Below, piece by piece: positions 1 through 10,022 of a stretch of DNA of 64,000 bases (position 1 is the first letter of the stretch; each line of letters opens with the position of its first letter). Source of the DNA: Kibdelosporangium banguiense (GTDB taxonomy: Bacteria > Actinomycetota > Actinomycetes > Mycobacteriales > Pseudonocardiaceae); assembly GCF_017876405.1 (NCBI RefSeq), contig NZ_JAGINW010000001.1:6585203-6649202 (forward strand). The letters are read 5' to 3'. The notes below the pieces were generated by a model that worked only from the letters and a program-made list of their open reading frames with translations, was not told where the DNA came from and made no database searches. The position numbers were made by a program, and so were the translations under genes.

Positions 1-3000
1 CACGAGCAACTGGGATGTCCCGCCGGCGAGCTGCACAATCCCGTTGGCGTGCCCCAGATACCGCTTCGGGACAAGCTGGGGGACCGCTGAGGTGTAGGCC
101 AGTCGCTGGAATGTCGTGGCGACCGACAGCAATCCCAGTAACGGACAGATATGCCAGGTCGCCAGATTTCCGGTCCATAGGAGCAGCCCGAGTGCGAGCT
201 GGATCGCTCCGGAGGCGAAGTCTCCGGCGAGCATGATCGTGCGGCGTGATGTCCGGTCCACGATCGCGCCGGCCAACGGCGCCGCGACCATGCCTGGAAC
301 CAGGCCGATCACGGCGAACAGCGCGAACTGGGCCAGCGAACCGGTGGTCAGGTAGATCCAGAGCGGAATGGCGAACTGGGTGAGCGCGGACCCGATCAGT
401 GACACCAGTTGCCCGGCGGCCACGCCGAGGAACCGCCGCATACTGGGCTGCGGGCCCGTGGGACGGGAAGCCCGCTCCGACTTCGATGTGGCCGCCAGCC
501 GCCAATGGTCACCTGCCGTGCCGCCGGTGAGGATCGCGGCCAGCTCGTCGGCGCGGTATTTCAGGAAGAAGTGCCCGGCCTCGTCCAGGACGACCAGTTT
601 GGCCGTATCGGTCAGGAAGTGCCACTCGCGGTAGCGTTCCTGGTGGAACTCGGTCGCCGGATCCTGGTCGCCGACCACCGCGATGATCGGTGCCTTCAGC
701 CGCGTGGCCGACTGGAACAGACTGGTGAAGTACTCCTCGGCCGCGTCGGTGTCCCGGCGCATGGTCCGGATGATCCGTGTGGCCTGGCCCGGCTCCAGGT
801 CGCTCATGTCCACACCCATGGACGTCAGCCAGTTCGCGTAGGTCCGGTCGCCGCGCAGGAACTCCAGGCGGGCCAACCGGCCCAGCCGCCTGCTGCCGGG
901 CCGGGCGAACGGGAAGATCGCTCCGATGTAGACGGAATCGGGCGGCCGGCCCCCGGCCTCTAGTCTCGCCGCGATGGCCACGGTCAGAGCGGAGCCGACG
1001 CCGCAGTGGCCATAAAGCACGATCGGCCCGCGCACCTTTGCCTGAACCTCTGCGGCACACCGGGCCGCGAGTTCGTGAAACGGCAGGCTGTCCTCGTCCA
1101 GCCCGACATCATGGCCGGGGATCGCCACTGACCACAGTGCACAGTTCTCGGGAAGTGCGTCCGCGAGTGGTTGATAGACCGCTGCGCTCCCGCCGCCATA
1201 CGGGACACAGACGTAACTCACGGTTGTCGGGCGCTTCGGCGTGAGTTCGTACAGCAGACCGCGGTTGTCCTCGGTGCCCAGTTGGGCGGCCAGTTCACGC
1301 ACGGTCTGGTACTTGAACAGATCCATCACCGCGACCGGTTGGTCCAGCGCGCGGCGGATCTGCGCGACAGCCTTGATCGCGAGCAGCGAGTGCCCGCCCA
1401 GCTCGAAGAAGTTGTCATCGGCCCCGACCGGGAGTTCGAGCAGCTCGGCCCAGATCGCGGCGATCACACGTTCAGTCTCTGTCGCGGCCTGCGCGACCTG
1501 GCGGGCCGGCGCCTCAGGTTCGGGCAGCCGAGCTCGGTCGACCTTCCCGTTCCCGGTCAACGGCAGCCGGTCGAGCGTGACGAACCACGTGGGCACCATG
1601 TACGCAGGAAGAATGCCGGTGAGGTACGCCCTCAGATCGATGTCATTGCGAAGCACGACATACGCCACGAGCTGTCGGTTGGTGCGTTCGCCACGTGTGG
1701 TGACCACACAGTCGGCGACCTCGGGATGCCGGCTCAGCTGGGCCTCGATCTCGCCCAGCTCGACCCGGTAGCCGCGGATCTTGACCTGGCTGTCGGCCCG
1801 GCCGAGGAACTCGATCGTGCCGTCCGGGCCGTAGCGCCCAAGATCACCGGTCCGGTACATGCCGTTGACGAACGCGGTCCGAGTGCGTTCATCCCGCCAA
1901 TAGCCACGCGCGACACCCACACCGCCGATGTAAAGATCACCGGTCACGCCTACAGGAATGTCGCGCATATGGGCGTCGAGGATATGGAATGACTGGTTGG
2001 CCAGGGGACGGCCGTAGGGAATCGACGTCCAGGCCGGGTCCACGTCGCCGATCGGGTGGTGGATGGACCAGATCGAGCCTTCGGTCGCCCCACCGAGGCT
2101 GATGATCCGCGCGTTCGGTGCCAGGGCGCGGATGCGTCCGGGCAGGCTCAGCGGAATCCAGTCGCCCGACATCATCACCAGCCGTAGCGAGGAGATGTCA
2201 GTGCCCTCGTGCTCGGCATGGTCCACCAGCAGTTCCATCAACGCGGGCACGGTGTTCCACACTGGGATCCCGTGCTCGGCGACGAGTTTCGCCCAGGCCG
2301 CGGGGTCCTTGTCCTGGCTGGGATCGGGCATGACCAAGCTGGCCCGCCCATTGAAGATGTCGTACACCGAGAGGTCGAAACTCAAGGCCGACAGCTGAAG
2401 GATCCGGTCGTCCGGGGTGACGCCGAAGCGCTGGTTGACGTCCTGGATGGTGTTCCACGCCATCCGGTGTTCGATCATCACGCCCTTGGGCTCGCCGGTC
2501 GATCCGGACGTGAAGATCACGTACGCCAGATCCGCCGGTGTGGCCGGGCAAACAGGTTCGGTCTCGGCTTCGTCCTCGGTCACGACAAGCCAGCCGGGCT
2601 GGGCGAACTTCGCCTGCGTGATGACGTAACGGCATTCACCGCGTTCGATGAGATGACGGCGCCGTTCTTCGGGCAGGTCTGCGTCGACCGGGAGGTAGGC
2701 GCCACCAGCCTTGGTGATCGCTAGAACGGCAGCGACCTGCTCCCATCCGCGTTCCATTACCACGGCCACGAGTTCGTTCGGCTGTATTCCGGCTAGTCGT
2801 GTGGCTAGATGGCTAGCTCGTCGATCGAGAGTCGTCCACGAGAGCTCGCCACCGGAGTGGATCAGTGTGGCCTCATGGTTCACCAGCTTGTGGAGACACT
2901 CCGCCGGGCCGAAGTCGGTGTTGGTGTCGTTCCATTCGAGGCGTTGCGCACGCTCGGCCGGTGTCAGCAGATCGAGCTCGGCCAGCCGGATCTGGGGCTG

Positions 3001-4254
3001 TGAAGTCACTGTTTCCAGGACAGTCAGCAGATGGCCGGTGAGTCGTTCGATCCGGTCGTGGTCGAACAGCGCTGTGTTGTAGATGAACAGCCCAGCCAGG
3101 CCGTCAGGGTTTTCGTTGGCATACAGCTCGAGGTCGAAGCGCGTGGCCCACTCGTTGAGGCTGAATCCCTCGGTGTCCGTGGCGGCATAGTTCTGCAACG
3201 CGAACAGCACCTGGAAAACAGGGGAGCGGGCGACGTCGCGTTCGACATCGAGCTCTGCCACGAGTCGTTCGAACGGGACTTCCTGATGACCGAACGCATC
3301 CAGCGTGGTGTCCCGGACACTCGACAGCAGGTCTGCAAAGGATGGCTGGTCGATCCGGATCCGCAGGGCCAGGGTGTTGACGAAACAGCCGATCAGGTTC
3401 TCGAACTCCGGCCGGGACCGCCCGGCCACAGGCGAGCCGATGGTCACGTCGTCCTGACCGGCATGCCTGCCCAGTGTGATCGCGAACGCCGCCAGCATCA
3501 CCATGAACGGCGTCGCACCTTGCTCACGGGCAAGCCGCGTAACGCGGTCAGTGAGTGCCCGGCCGAGCTGGAAGCTGTGTGGGGCTCCCTGGTAGGTGAG
3601 CTCAGGTGGTCTGGGCCGGTCAGCCGGAAGATCCACTGGTTGAACGCCATCAAGTTGCGCTCGCCAGTACGCGACGTCGGCGGAATCATCCCGGTTTCGC
3701 TGCCAGCGTGCGTAGTCGCCGTACCGTACCGGGAGTTCCGGCGCCGCACCGTCGAGCAATTCACGAAGCAGGATCTCCGCTGACCAGCCGTCACCCGCGA
3801 TGTGATGCAGGGCGAACGCCAGGACATGATCCTCGGGCGCCAGCCGGACGAGCAGGGCCCGGCAGACCGGCCCAGTGCTCAGATCGACCGGCTCACGAAG
3901 GAAGTCGCTGATCAGGGCCTGGGCTTCCGCCTCGGTCCCGGCCACGGTGACCGTCAAAGGGATTGTGTTGTCGCCCAGGACGATCTCTGGGGTGAACCGC
4001 ATGCGTAGCGGTTCGTGCCTCGCGGCGATGGCGGCCAGCCGACTGGTCAAGTCATCCGGGTCGACGGCGGAGCGGATGCGCCTGGCCACCGGGATCGTGT
4101 AGGCGGTGTTGCCAGGCGCGTACTGGTCCAGGAACCACAGTCGTTCCTGCGCGTACGACAACGGCGGCGTCTCGCCCGGTGGCCTGCGGTCGATTGTCCG
4201 GGCAGGTGTGCGGCGTCGGAGACGGGCCCGGATGTCCTCACTCAGCTCGGTCAT
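1..4254 (-). CDS. NRPS module C-A(Cys)-T-TE fused to MFS exporter (partial at left edge)
   Basis: Terminal NRPS module with an in-frame exporter; the frame stays open to base 1, so the C-terminus is missing (1418 codons visible). Order: C domain with HHIAGDG at residues 150-156 (ordinary condensation, not the heterocyclisation DxxxxD form); A domain about 470-900 with TSGSTGEPKG at 582; carrier GGHS with Ser956; thioesterase about 980-1245 with GHCGVG (nucleophile Cys1084) and His1228; then from about 1270 an MFS transporter whose loop DRTSRRT is visible. Pocket residues read from A4/A5 give DLYNMSLIWK, one residue from the classical cysteine code DLYNLSLIWK. The start ATG overlaps the stop of the upstream synthetase (ATGA), so translation is coupled. 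Inferred job: add Cys, release the peptide through a Cys-type TE and export it. Domain calls are firm; coupling of release and export is inference. Confidence 0.93.
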   Translation of the reverse strand, partial: MTELSEDIRARLRRRTPARTIDRRPPGETPPLSYAQERLWFLDQYAPGNTAYTIPVARRIRSAVDPDDLTSRLAAIAARHEPLRMRFTPEIVLGDNTIPLTVTVAGTEAEAQALISDFLREPVDLSTGPVCRALLVRLAPEDHVLAFALHHIAGDGWSAEILLRELLDGAAPELPVRYGDYARWQRNRDDSADVAYWRAQLDGVQPVDLPADRPRPPELTYQGAPHSFQLGRALTDRVTRLAREQGATPFMVMLAAFAITLGRHAGQDDVTIGSPVAGRSRPEFENLIGCFVNTLALRIRIDQPSFADLLSSVRDTTLDAFGHQEVPFERLVAELDVERDVARSPVFQVLFALQNYAATDTEGFSLNEWATRFDLELYANENPDGLAGLFIYNTALFDHDRIERLTGHLLTVLETVTSQPQIRLAELDLLTPAERAQRLEWNDTNTDFGPAECLHKLVNHEATLIHSGGELSWTTLDRRASHLATRLAGIQPNELVAVVMERGWEQVAAVLAITKAGGAYLPVDADLPEERRRHLIERGECRYVITQAKFAQPGWLVVTEDEAETEPVCPATPADLAYVIFTSGSTGEPKGVMIEHRMAWNTIQDVNQRFGVTPDDRILQLSALSFDLSVYDIFNGRASLVMPDPSQDKDPAAWAKLVAEHGIPVWNTVPALMELLVDHAEHEGTDISSLRLVMMSGDWIPLSLPGRIRALAPNARIISLGGATEGSIWSIHHPIGDVDPAWTSIPYGRPLANQSFHILDAHMRDIPVGVTGDLYIGGVGVARGYWRDERTRTAFVNGMYRTGDLGRYGPDGTIEFLGRADSQVKIRGYRVELGEIEAQLSRHPEVADCVVTTRGERTNRQLVAYVVLRNDIDLRAYLTGILPAYMVPTWFVTLDRLPLTGNGKVDRARLPEPEAPARQVAQAATETERVIAAIWAELLELPVGADDNFFELGGHSLLAIKAVAQIRRALDQPVAVMDLFKYQTVRELAAQLGTEDNRGLLYELTPKRPTTVSYVCVPYGGGSAAVYQPLADALPENCALWSVAIPGHDVGLDEDSLPFHELAARCAAEVQAKVRGPIVLYGHCGVGSALTVAIAARLEAGGRPPDSVYIGAIFPFARPGSRRLGRLARLEFLRGDRTYANWLTSMGVDMSDLEPGQATRIIRTMRRDTDAAEEYFTSLFQSATRLKAPIIAVVGDQDPATEFHQERYREWHFLTDTAKLVVLDEAGHFFLKYRADELAAILTGGTAGDHWRLAATSKSERASRPTGPQPSMRRFLGVAAGQLVSLIGSALTQFAIPLWIYLTTGSLAQFALFAVIGLVPGMVAAPLAGAIVDRTSRRTIMLAGDFASGAIQLALGLLLWTGNLATWHICPLLGLLSVATTFQRLAYTSAVPQLVPKRYLGHANGIVQLAGGTSQLLV

Positions 4255-7200
4255 GAGGTGGCCTCGACCAGCAGATTTTCCAGTCCGGCGGCGAGCTGCT
4301 CGACGGTGGGCAGGGTGAACAGCATCCGGATCGGCACGTCCACCTCGATGATCGAGCCGAGCCGGGCCGCGACCTGGACGGCCAGCAGCGAGTGCCCGCC
4401 GAGCGCGAAGAAGTCGTCCGTCGCACTGATTCCGTCGATGCCGAGCACCTCGCCCCAGACGAACACCACGAGTTCTTCGGCCTCCGTGCAGGGCTCGATG
4501 AAACCGATGTCCCGCACAGGTTCGGGGTCCGGGAGCGCGGCCGTGTCGACTTTGCCGTTCCTGGTCAACGGGAGTTCGACGAGCTCCACCCAGGACACCG
4601 GAATCATGTACGGTGGCAGGGTTTCCTTCAGATATCCGGGCTCACACCGGCCCACGGTGTAGGCGATCAGCTTGTCGTGCCTGGCGATGACCTTGGCCGC
4701 GGTGATCTCGGGATGCTCCAGCAGCCGGCTCTCGATCTCCCCGGGTTCGATCCGGTGGCCGCGGACCTTGACCTGGTCATCGGTCCGGCCGAGGAATTCC
4801 AGGTTCCCGTCCGGCCGCCACCGGACCCGGTCGCCTGTCAGATAGTACCGGCCGCCTTCCCGGTTGACGAATCGTTGCGCGGTGAGATCAGGCCGGTTGC
4901 GGTAACCACGAGCCACGCCCGCGCCGCCGATCGCGAGTTCACCTGGTGAGCCGGGCGGTACGAGCCGGCCGTACTCGTCCTCGATCCGCACAGTGGTCGC
5001 GGAGATCGGGCGTCCGATGTGGACGTCGTCGCCCAGATCTCCAGCCGTGGCCACGATCGTCGTCTCGGTCGGGCCGTAGGTGTTCACGATCCGGACGCGG
5101 TCGCCGAAGTGGTCACGCCACCGTCGCAGACTGGCCTGCTGAAGCTGCTCACCGCCGAGAATGATCAACCGGAGGCTGTCCGGCCAGGGCACATCGTCGA
5201 TCATGTCGACCAGCCGGTGGAAAAACGCCGTGGGCAGGTCGAGCACTGTGATGCCGGGCTGCCTGGCAAGCAACGCGGGCAACGCCGTCGGCCCTTCCGG
5301 AAGCAGGACGACGGTCGCACCCGTGGTCAATGCCGGGTAGATCTCCTCGGCATGCGTGTCGAACGAAAGCGATGCCAGCTGCACGATCCGATCACCGGGC
5401 CCGAGCTCGTAAGCCTCCCGCATCCAGTGCACTCGGGCGGCCAGGTTCTCGTGGTCGACCAGTACGCCTTTCGGCAAGCCCGTAGAACCTGACGTGTACA
5501 GCACATAGGCCAGGCCACGGGAAGCGTCAGCAGCCGAGCTGTCCTCCAACAGATACGTACGGCGAGCCGGGGGAAGGTCCGGGTCCAGCGGCAGATAGGC
5601 GGCCCCACCTCGCCAAGCCGCCAGTAGCGAGACAATCGTGTCGATGTTACGGCTCGATTCGATGCCCAGCACTGCCCCGGGAGTGGCAGAAGCTGTGCGG
5701 GCAACCCGCTCGCCGAGTTCGCCATAGGTGATGGCCTTCTCACCGCAGACCAACGCGATCTCGTCCGAACAGGTTTCGAACGCTTCGTCGATGAGCTCAG
5801 GGACGGAAGTCGACGGCGGATGCGCCGAGCTGCCGCCCAGTGTCGCAAGTAGAGTGTGGTCCGCTTCGGTCAGCACAGGTAGAGCTGAAAGGGAAAGCTC
5901 CGGACGCGATGCGATTCCACTGAGGATAGTCGTGAACCGCTCTGCGAATTGGGCAACAGTAGTCGCGTCGAAGACAGCGGTGTCGTATCCGAGGACCGTG
6001 TAGATGCTGTCGGGGTCGCGCCAGGCCTCCAGCATCAGATCGAATTTGGCCTGCCGGTAGCCCGCGTCGAACATGGTCATCCGCAGATCGCCTAGCGTTT
6101 CGCGGGGCAGGGCCTGAGTGTGCAGCACGGCCATGGTCTGCAACAGCGGGGTCCGGGTGAGGTCACGCCCGACGCCAAGGCGGGCAAGCAGGCTCTCGAA
6201 CGGCACATCCTGATTCGCCATCGCGTCAAGGACCGTATCCCTGGTCCGTTCGAGAAACTCGGTGAAGACCGGGTTCGCGCTCAAGTCTCCACGAAGGACC
6301 ACCGTGTTGCTGAGATAGCCGATCACGGGCTCCAGTTCGACCAGATCACGGCCGGCCACCGGCGAGCCGACCAGTAGATCCGTCTGCCCGGTGTGCCGTG
6401 CCAGCAACACCTGATACGCCGCCAGCAGCACCATGAACAGCGTCGCGCCGTGCTCGCGACCGACCCGTTCGAGTCCATTAGCGACATCACCAGGGATCCG
6501 GAACGCATGAAACCCACCGTGACCATTGGTGCACCGGGGTAGATCCAGGACGGGCGGATCGGCGAGCTGGTTGAGCCAATAGTCGAGCGAAGGTTCCCGC
6601 CCGCGTTGCCACAGCGCGATATCGCCGTGTTGCACCGGCAGCTCGGTAAGCTCTGCGCCGGAGTACAAAGTGGAGAGATCGTCCAGGAAGACGTTGAGAG
6701 ACCATCCGTCGGCGATGATGTGATGCATCGTGACGCACAGGACGTGATCGGCTTCGTCGAGTCGCATCAGCGTGAACCGCAGCGGGGGCGCGGCAAGGTC
6801 GAACGGAGAGTTCGTCTGCTGAGCTGCTCGGGCACGAGCTTCGTCCTCGCTGCCGACATCGATGTACTCGACATCAACCGGCTCAGGGTCCTGCACCACA
6901 GCCAGCGGCCGGCCGTCCACTTCGGGGAACGCCGTCCGCAGAGATTCGTGCCGTGCCACCAGATCCGTGCACGCGCGCCGGAACGTCGTCACATCAAGTG
7001 GCCCGGCCAGCCGCCGGACGATGAACATCGTGTAGGACGCGTCATCCGGATCGAGCCGCTGCAGGAACCACAACCGTTCCTGGCCAGGCGAAAGCGGCGG
7101 CGGCGTGCCCACCGGCCTGGGCTGGGGAACCTCGGTGGGGATGTGGTCGGTCAGGGACGCGGCGAGACCGGTGACGGTCGAATGGGTGAACACAGCCCGG

Positions 7201-10022
7201 ACCGGGAGCCCGCCGAGTCTGGCAGCCACCTTCGTGGCCAGGAGCGAATGCCCGCCCAGCGCGAAGAAGTCGTCTTCGGCGCCGACGTCGTCCCGGCCCA
7301 GAACATCGGCGAAGACAGCGGCGACCGTCTTCTCGGCGTGAGTGCGTGGCGGCCCACCGCGCCCGGCGGGCCGATCCGGCGCGGGCAGGGCAGCACGGTT
7401 GATCTTGCCGTTGGCGGTCAGCGGGAACGCGTCCAGCCGCACGAACGTGGGCAGCATGTAGTCGGGCAGGATGTCGGCCGCGTGCTCCCGCAAGCCTTCG
7501 GTCTCGCCGATGACATACGCGATCAAAGCGTCGTCGCGTACGACAACTACAGCTCGATCCACATTCGGCGCCGATTCCAGAACGGCCTCGACCTCACCCG
7601 GCTCGATCCGGTGACCCCGCAGTTTGACCTGGTGATCAAGCCTGCCGAGGAATTCCAGCCGGCCGTCGGCGAGCCGGCGAACCCGGTCGCCCGTTCGATA
7701 TATCCGGCCGCACGGACCGGTGACGAACCGTTCGGCGGTCAGCTCCGGCCTGCCGTGATAGCCAGTCGCGAGCCCCGCACCACCGATTGCGAGCTCTCCG
7801 GGCACGCCGATCAGGGCCGCTTGGTTTCCGGCCAGAACGTGCACGGTCGTGTTCGCGATCGGGTAGCCGATCGATACCTCGGCCGGTTCCAGCGGTACAT
7901 CCCACGCAGTCGACCACACCGTGGTCTCGGTCGGCCCGTACATGTTGATCAGCCGCCGGACCTGCGCCCTGAGCTCACGCGCCAGTTTGAGTGGCAGTGC
8001 TTCGCCGCCTGCCAATGCGACCACATCGCTGGTTTCCACCTGTCCGGCGAGCAGCATTCGCCAACCGGATGGAGTGGCCTGGACGTGCGTGACCCCGGTG
8101 TCCTTGATCAGCCTGGCGAGTGCGGCGCCGTCGCGGGAGGTCTCCTCGCCGGCGATCACCACGCGCCCGCCGCTGATCAACGGCAGATAGAGCTCCAGCG
8201 CGGAGATGTCGAACGACAGCGAGGTCAGCGCCAGCCAGACGTCCCCGGCTCGCGGTGGGATCAGGTTCCGCATGGCCGAGACGAAGTTGGTCAGCGCCGA
8301 ATGGGGGATCACGACACCCTTGGGACGGCCAGTCGAGCCGGACGTGTACAGCAGATACGCGGTCCCGGCCGGGACAGGCGCGGACCGCGCGTCCGACAGC
8401 ACATAGGAGATCCTGGACTCCGGGTACGACGGGTCGATCGGCAGATAAGCCGCATCGGCGAGCATGACACCGAGCAGCTCAGCAACCAGGTCTGCGGATC
8501 GGGGAAGCTGGATCGGGACTATGTCGCCGGGTTTGACGCCGTCGGCTCGTAACCGGTCGGCGACCTCGCGGGCCTGCGCGACGAGCGAGCGATAGGTCAG
8601 GGTCGTGTCACCGCAGGTCACGGCTATCGTGTCGGGCGTGCGTGCGGCCTGCTCCACCACAAGGTCGGCGACGGTTCCGGCGGGGACCGGGCATTCGGTC
8701 TGGTTCCAGGCTTCGAGTTGCTTCAGCTCGTCGGCGGTGTGCAACGCAAGTGCCGAGACCGGCAGTCCGGGGTTCGCCACGACTGAAGCCAGCAGCCGCT
8801 GAAACCGGGCGGCCATCCGGTCCATTGTGGATTGGGTGAGCAGGTCCACGTTGTACACGAGCGACCCGAGCAGCCCGTCCGCTCTGGGCCAGATGTCCAG
8901 CGTCACGTCGCTCATGGCGCGACGGCAGTCGTGCGGGTAGGGCTGCGAGGCCAGGTCTGCGAACTGCGGACTCTCGGCATACCCGACCGCCGCCGAATGC
9001 AGGGCGAACAGCGTCTGGAAAAGGGGAGTACGGCTGAGATCACGCTCGATGTCCAACGCCGAGAGCACACGTTCGATCGGCACGTCCCGGTGTGTCATCG
9101 CCTCGGACACCCGGGTGCGCGTCCGGGACAGAAACTCGGTGAACGTGGGGTCGCCGGACAAGTCCCCGCGCAGCACCAAAGTGGACGCGAACAACCCGAC
9201 CACGGGCTCCAGTTCGGGCAGATCGCGCCCGGCGGTCGGCGATCCGACGAGGACATCGTCCTGGCCGGAATGCCGCGCGAGCAGGACCTGATAGGCCGCC
9301 AGCAGCACCATGAACAGCGTGCACCGCTGTTGCCGGGCGAACTTCCCCAGCGCGGAACCGACATCCGGCGGGATCCGGAAGATGATCTCAGCACCGGCAC
9401 TGCCCCGGCGGGCGGGCCTGGCCCGATCCAGCGGCAGGTCAAGAGACGCGGCTCCGGCCAACCGCCGTGTCCAGTACTCGACATCGGGCGACGCATTCCG
9501 TTGCGTGACAGCGTGATCACCGAACTCGACCGGTGGCAACGGAAGGTCGATCGTGACGCCGTCACGTCGTGCGGCGTAGAACTGGGCGAACTCGTCGAAG
9601 AGAATGTTCAACGACCAACCGTCAGCGATGACGTGATGCAACACGACCGACAGGATGTGGTGATCGTCAGCCAGCCGGACCAGGGTGATCCGCACCGGCG
9701 GCGCGGCAGCCAGATCAAACGCTTGGTTGATTCGTTCGGCCACCAGACGATGGGCCTGCTGCTCGGACCGGGCGGCCAGGCACTCGACCCGGATTGGACC
9801 AGGTGGTTCGACCACCGCGACCGGCGAGCCGTCCGGCGCGGGAAAGCGCGTCCGCAATGCGGCATGCCTCGCGACAACATCCCCGAACGCGCTGGTCAAC
9901 GCCTTGGCATCGAGACGGCCGCGCAAACGCCGGACCGCCGTGAGGTTGTAGGTGACGTCCTGCGGGTCAAGGCTCTGCAGGAACCACAGCCGCTCCTGGG
10001 AGAACGAGAGCGGAACCGTCAT
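4251..10022 (-). CDS. Dimodular NRPS, C-A(Gly)-T-C-A(X)-T
   Basis: A 1923-residue synthetase with two complete elongation modules. C1 is about 1-430 (HHVIADG at 129); A1 about 450-880 (TSGSTGRPKG at 560); T1 Ser926; C2 about 976-1390 (HHIIADG at 1100); A2 about 1405-1830 (TSGSTGLPKG at 1510); T2 Ser1878. There is no epimerase, methyltransferase or TE. The A1 pocket reads DILQLGMVWK, very close to glycine codes. The A2 pocket reads DTEDIGTIVK; two acidic side chains suggest a basic or polar substrate, but I cannot assign it. The chosen start ATG at 10022 overlaps the preceding TGA (ATGA) and begins directly with the C-domain motif PLSFSQERLWFL; a longer in-frame extension upstream lies inside the previous gene and is unlikely. 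Confidence 0.95.
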   Translation of the reverse strand: MTVPLSFSQERLWFLQSLDPQDVTYNLTAVRRLRGRLDAKALTSAFGDVVARHAALRTRFPAPDGSPVAVVEPPGPIRVECLAARSEQQAHRLVAERINQAFDLAAAPPVRITLVRLADDHHILSVVLHHVIADGWSLNILFDEFAQFYAARRDGVTIDLPLPPVEFGDHAVTQRNASPDVEYWTRRLAGAASLDLPLDRARPARRGSAGAEIIFRIPPDVGSALGKFARQQRCTLFMVLLAAYQVLLARHSGQDDVLVGSPTAGRDLPELEPVVGLFASTLVLRGDLSGDPTFTEFLSRTRTRVSEAMTHRDVPIERVLSALDIERDLSRTPLFQTLFALHSAAVGYAESPQFADLASQPYPHDCRRAMSDVTLDIWPRADGLLGSLVYNVDLLTQSTMDRMAARFQRLLASVVANPGLPVSALALHTADELKQLEAWNQTECPVPAGTVADLVVEQAARTPDTIAVTCGDTTLTYRSLVAQAREVADRLRADGVKPGDIVPIQLPRSADLVAELLGVMLADAAYLPIDPSYPESRISYVLSDARSAPVPAGTAYLLYTSGSTGRPKGVVIPHSALTNFVSAMRNLIPPRAGDVWLALTSLSFDISALELYLPLISGGRVVIAGEETSRDGAALARLIKDTGVTHVQATPSGWRMLLAGQVETSDVVALAGGEALPLKLARELRAQVRRLINMYGPTETTVWSTAWDVPLEPAEVSIGYPIANTTVHVLAGNQAALIGVPGELAIGGAGLATGYHGRPELTAERFVTGPCGRIYRTGDRVRRLADGRLEFLGRLDHQVKLRGHRIEPGEVEAVLESAPNVDRAVVVVRDDALIAYVIGETEGLREHAADILPDYMLPTFVRLDAFPLTANGKINRAALPAPDRPAGRGGPPRTHAEKTVAAVFADVLGRDDVGAEDDFFALGGHSLLATKVAARLGGLPVRAVFTHSTVTGLAASLTDHIPTEVPQPRPVGTPPPLSPGQERLWFLQRLDPDDASYTMFIVRRLAGPLDVTTFRRACTDLVARHESLRTAFPEVDGRPLAVVQDPEPVDVEYIDVGSEDEARARAAQQTNSPFDLAAPPLRFTLMRLDEADHVLCVTMHHIIADGWSLNVFLDDLSTLYSGAELTELPVQHGDIALWQRGREPSLDYWLNQLADPPVLDLPRCTNGHGGFHAFRIPGDVANGLERVGREHGATLFMVLLAAYQVLLARHTGQTDLLVGSPVAGRDLVELEPVIGYLSNTVVLRGDLSANPVFTEFLERTRDTVLDAMANQDVPFESLLARLGVGRDLTRTPLLQTMAVLHTQALPRETLGDLRMTMFDAGYRQAKFDLMLEAWRDPDSIYTVLGYDTAVFDATTVAQFAERFTTILSGIASRPELSLSALPVLTEADHTLLATLGGSSAHPPSTSVPELIDEAFETCSDEIALVCGEKAITYGELGERVARTASATPGAVLGIESSRNIDTIVSLLAAWRGGAAYLPLDPDLPPARRTYLLEDSSAADASRGLAYVLYTSGSTGLPKGVLVDHENLAARVHWMREAYELGPGDRIVQLASLSFDTHAEEIYPALTTGATVVLLPEGPTALPALLARQPGITVLDLPTAFFHRLVDMIDDVPWPDSLRLIILGGEQLQQASLRRWRDHFGDRVRIVNTYGPTETTIVATAGDLGDDVHIGRPISATTVRIEDEYGRLVPPGSPGELAIGGAGVARGYRNRPDLTAQRFVNREGGRYYLTGDRVRWRPDGNLEFLGRTDDQVKVRGHRIEPGEIESRLLEHPEITAAKVIARHDKLIAYTVGRCEPGYLKETLPPYMIPVSWVELVELPLTRNGKVDTAALPDPEPVRDIGFIEPCTEAEELVVFVWGEVLGIDGISATDDFFALGGHSLLAVQVAARLGSIIEVDVPIRMLFTLPTVEQLAAGLENLLVEATS

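Noticed and set aside
3700..4200. Heterocyclisation domain before the Cys module
   Set aside because: The motif is HHIAGDG, that of a standard condensation domain.
6606..8552. 648-codon open frame on the plus strand
   Set aside because: Antisense shadow of the dimodular NRPS; no recognisable domain.
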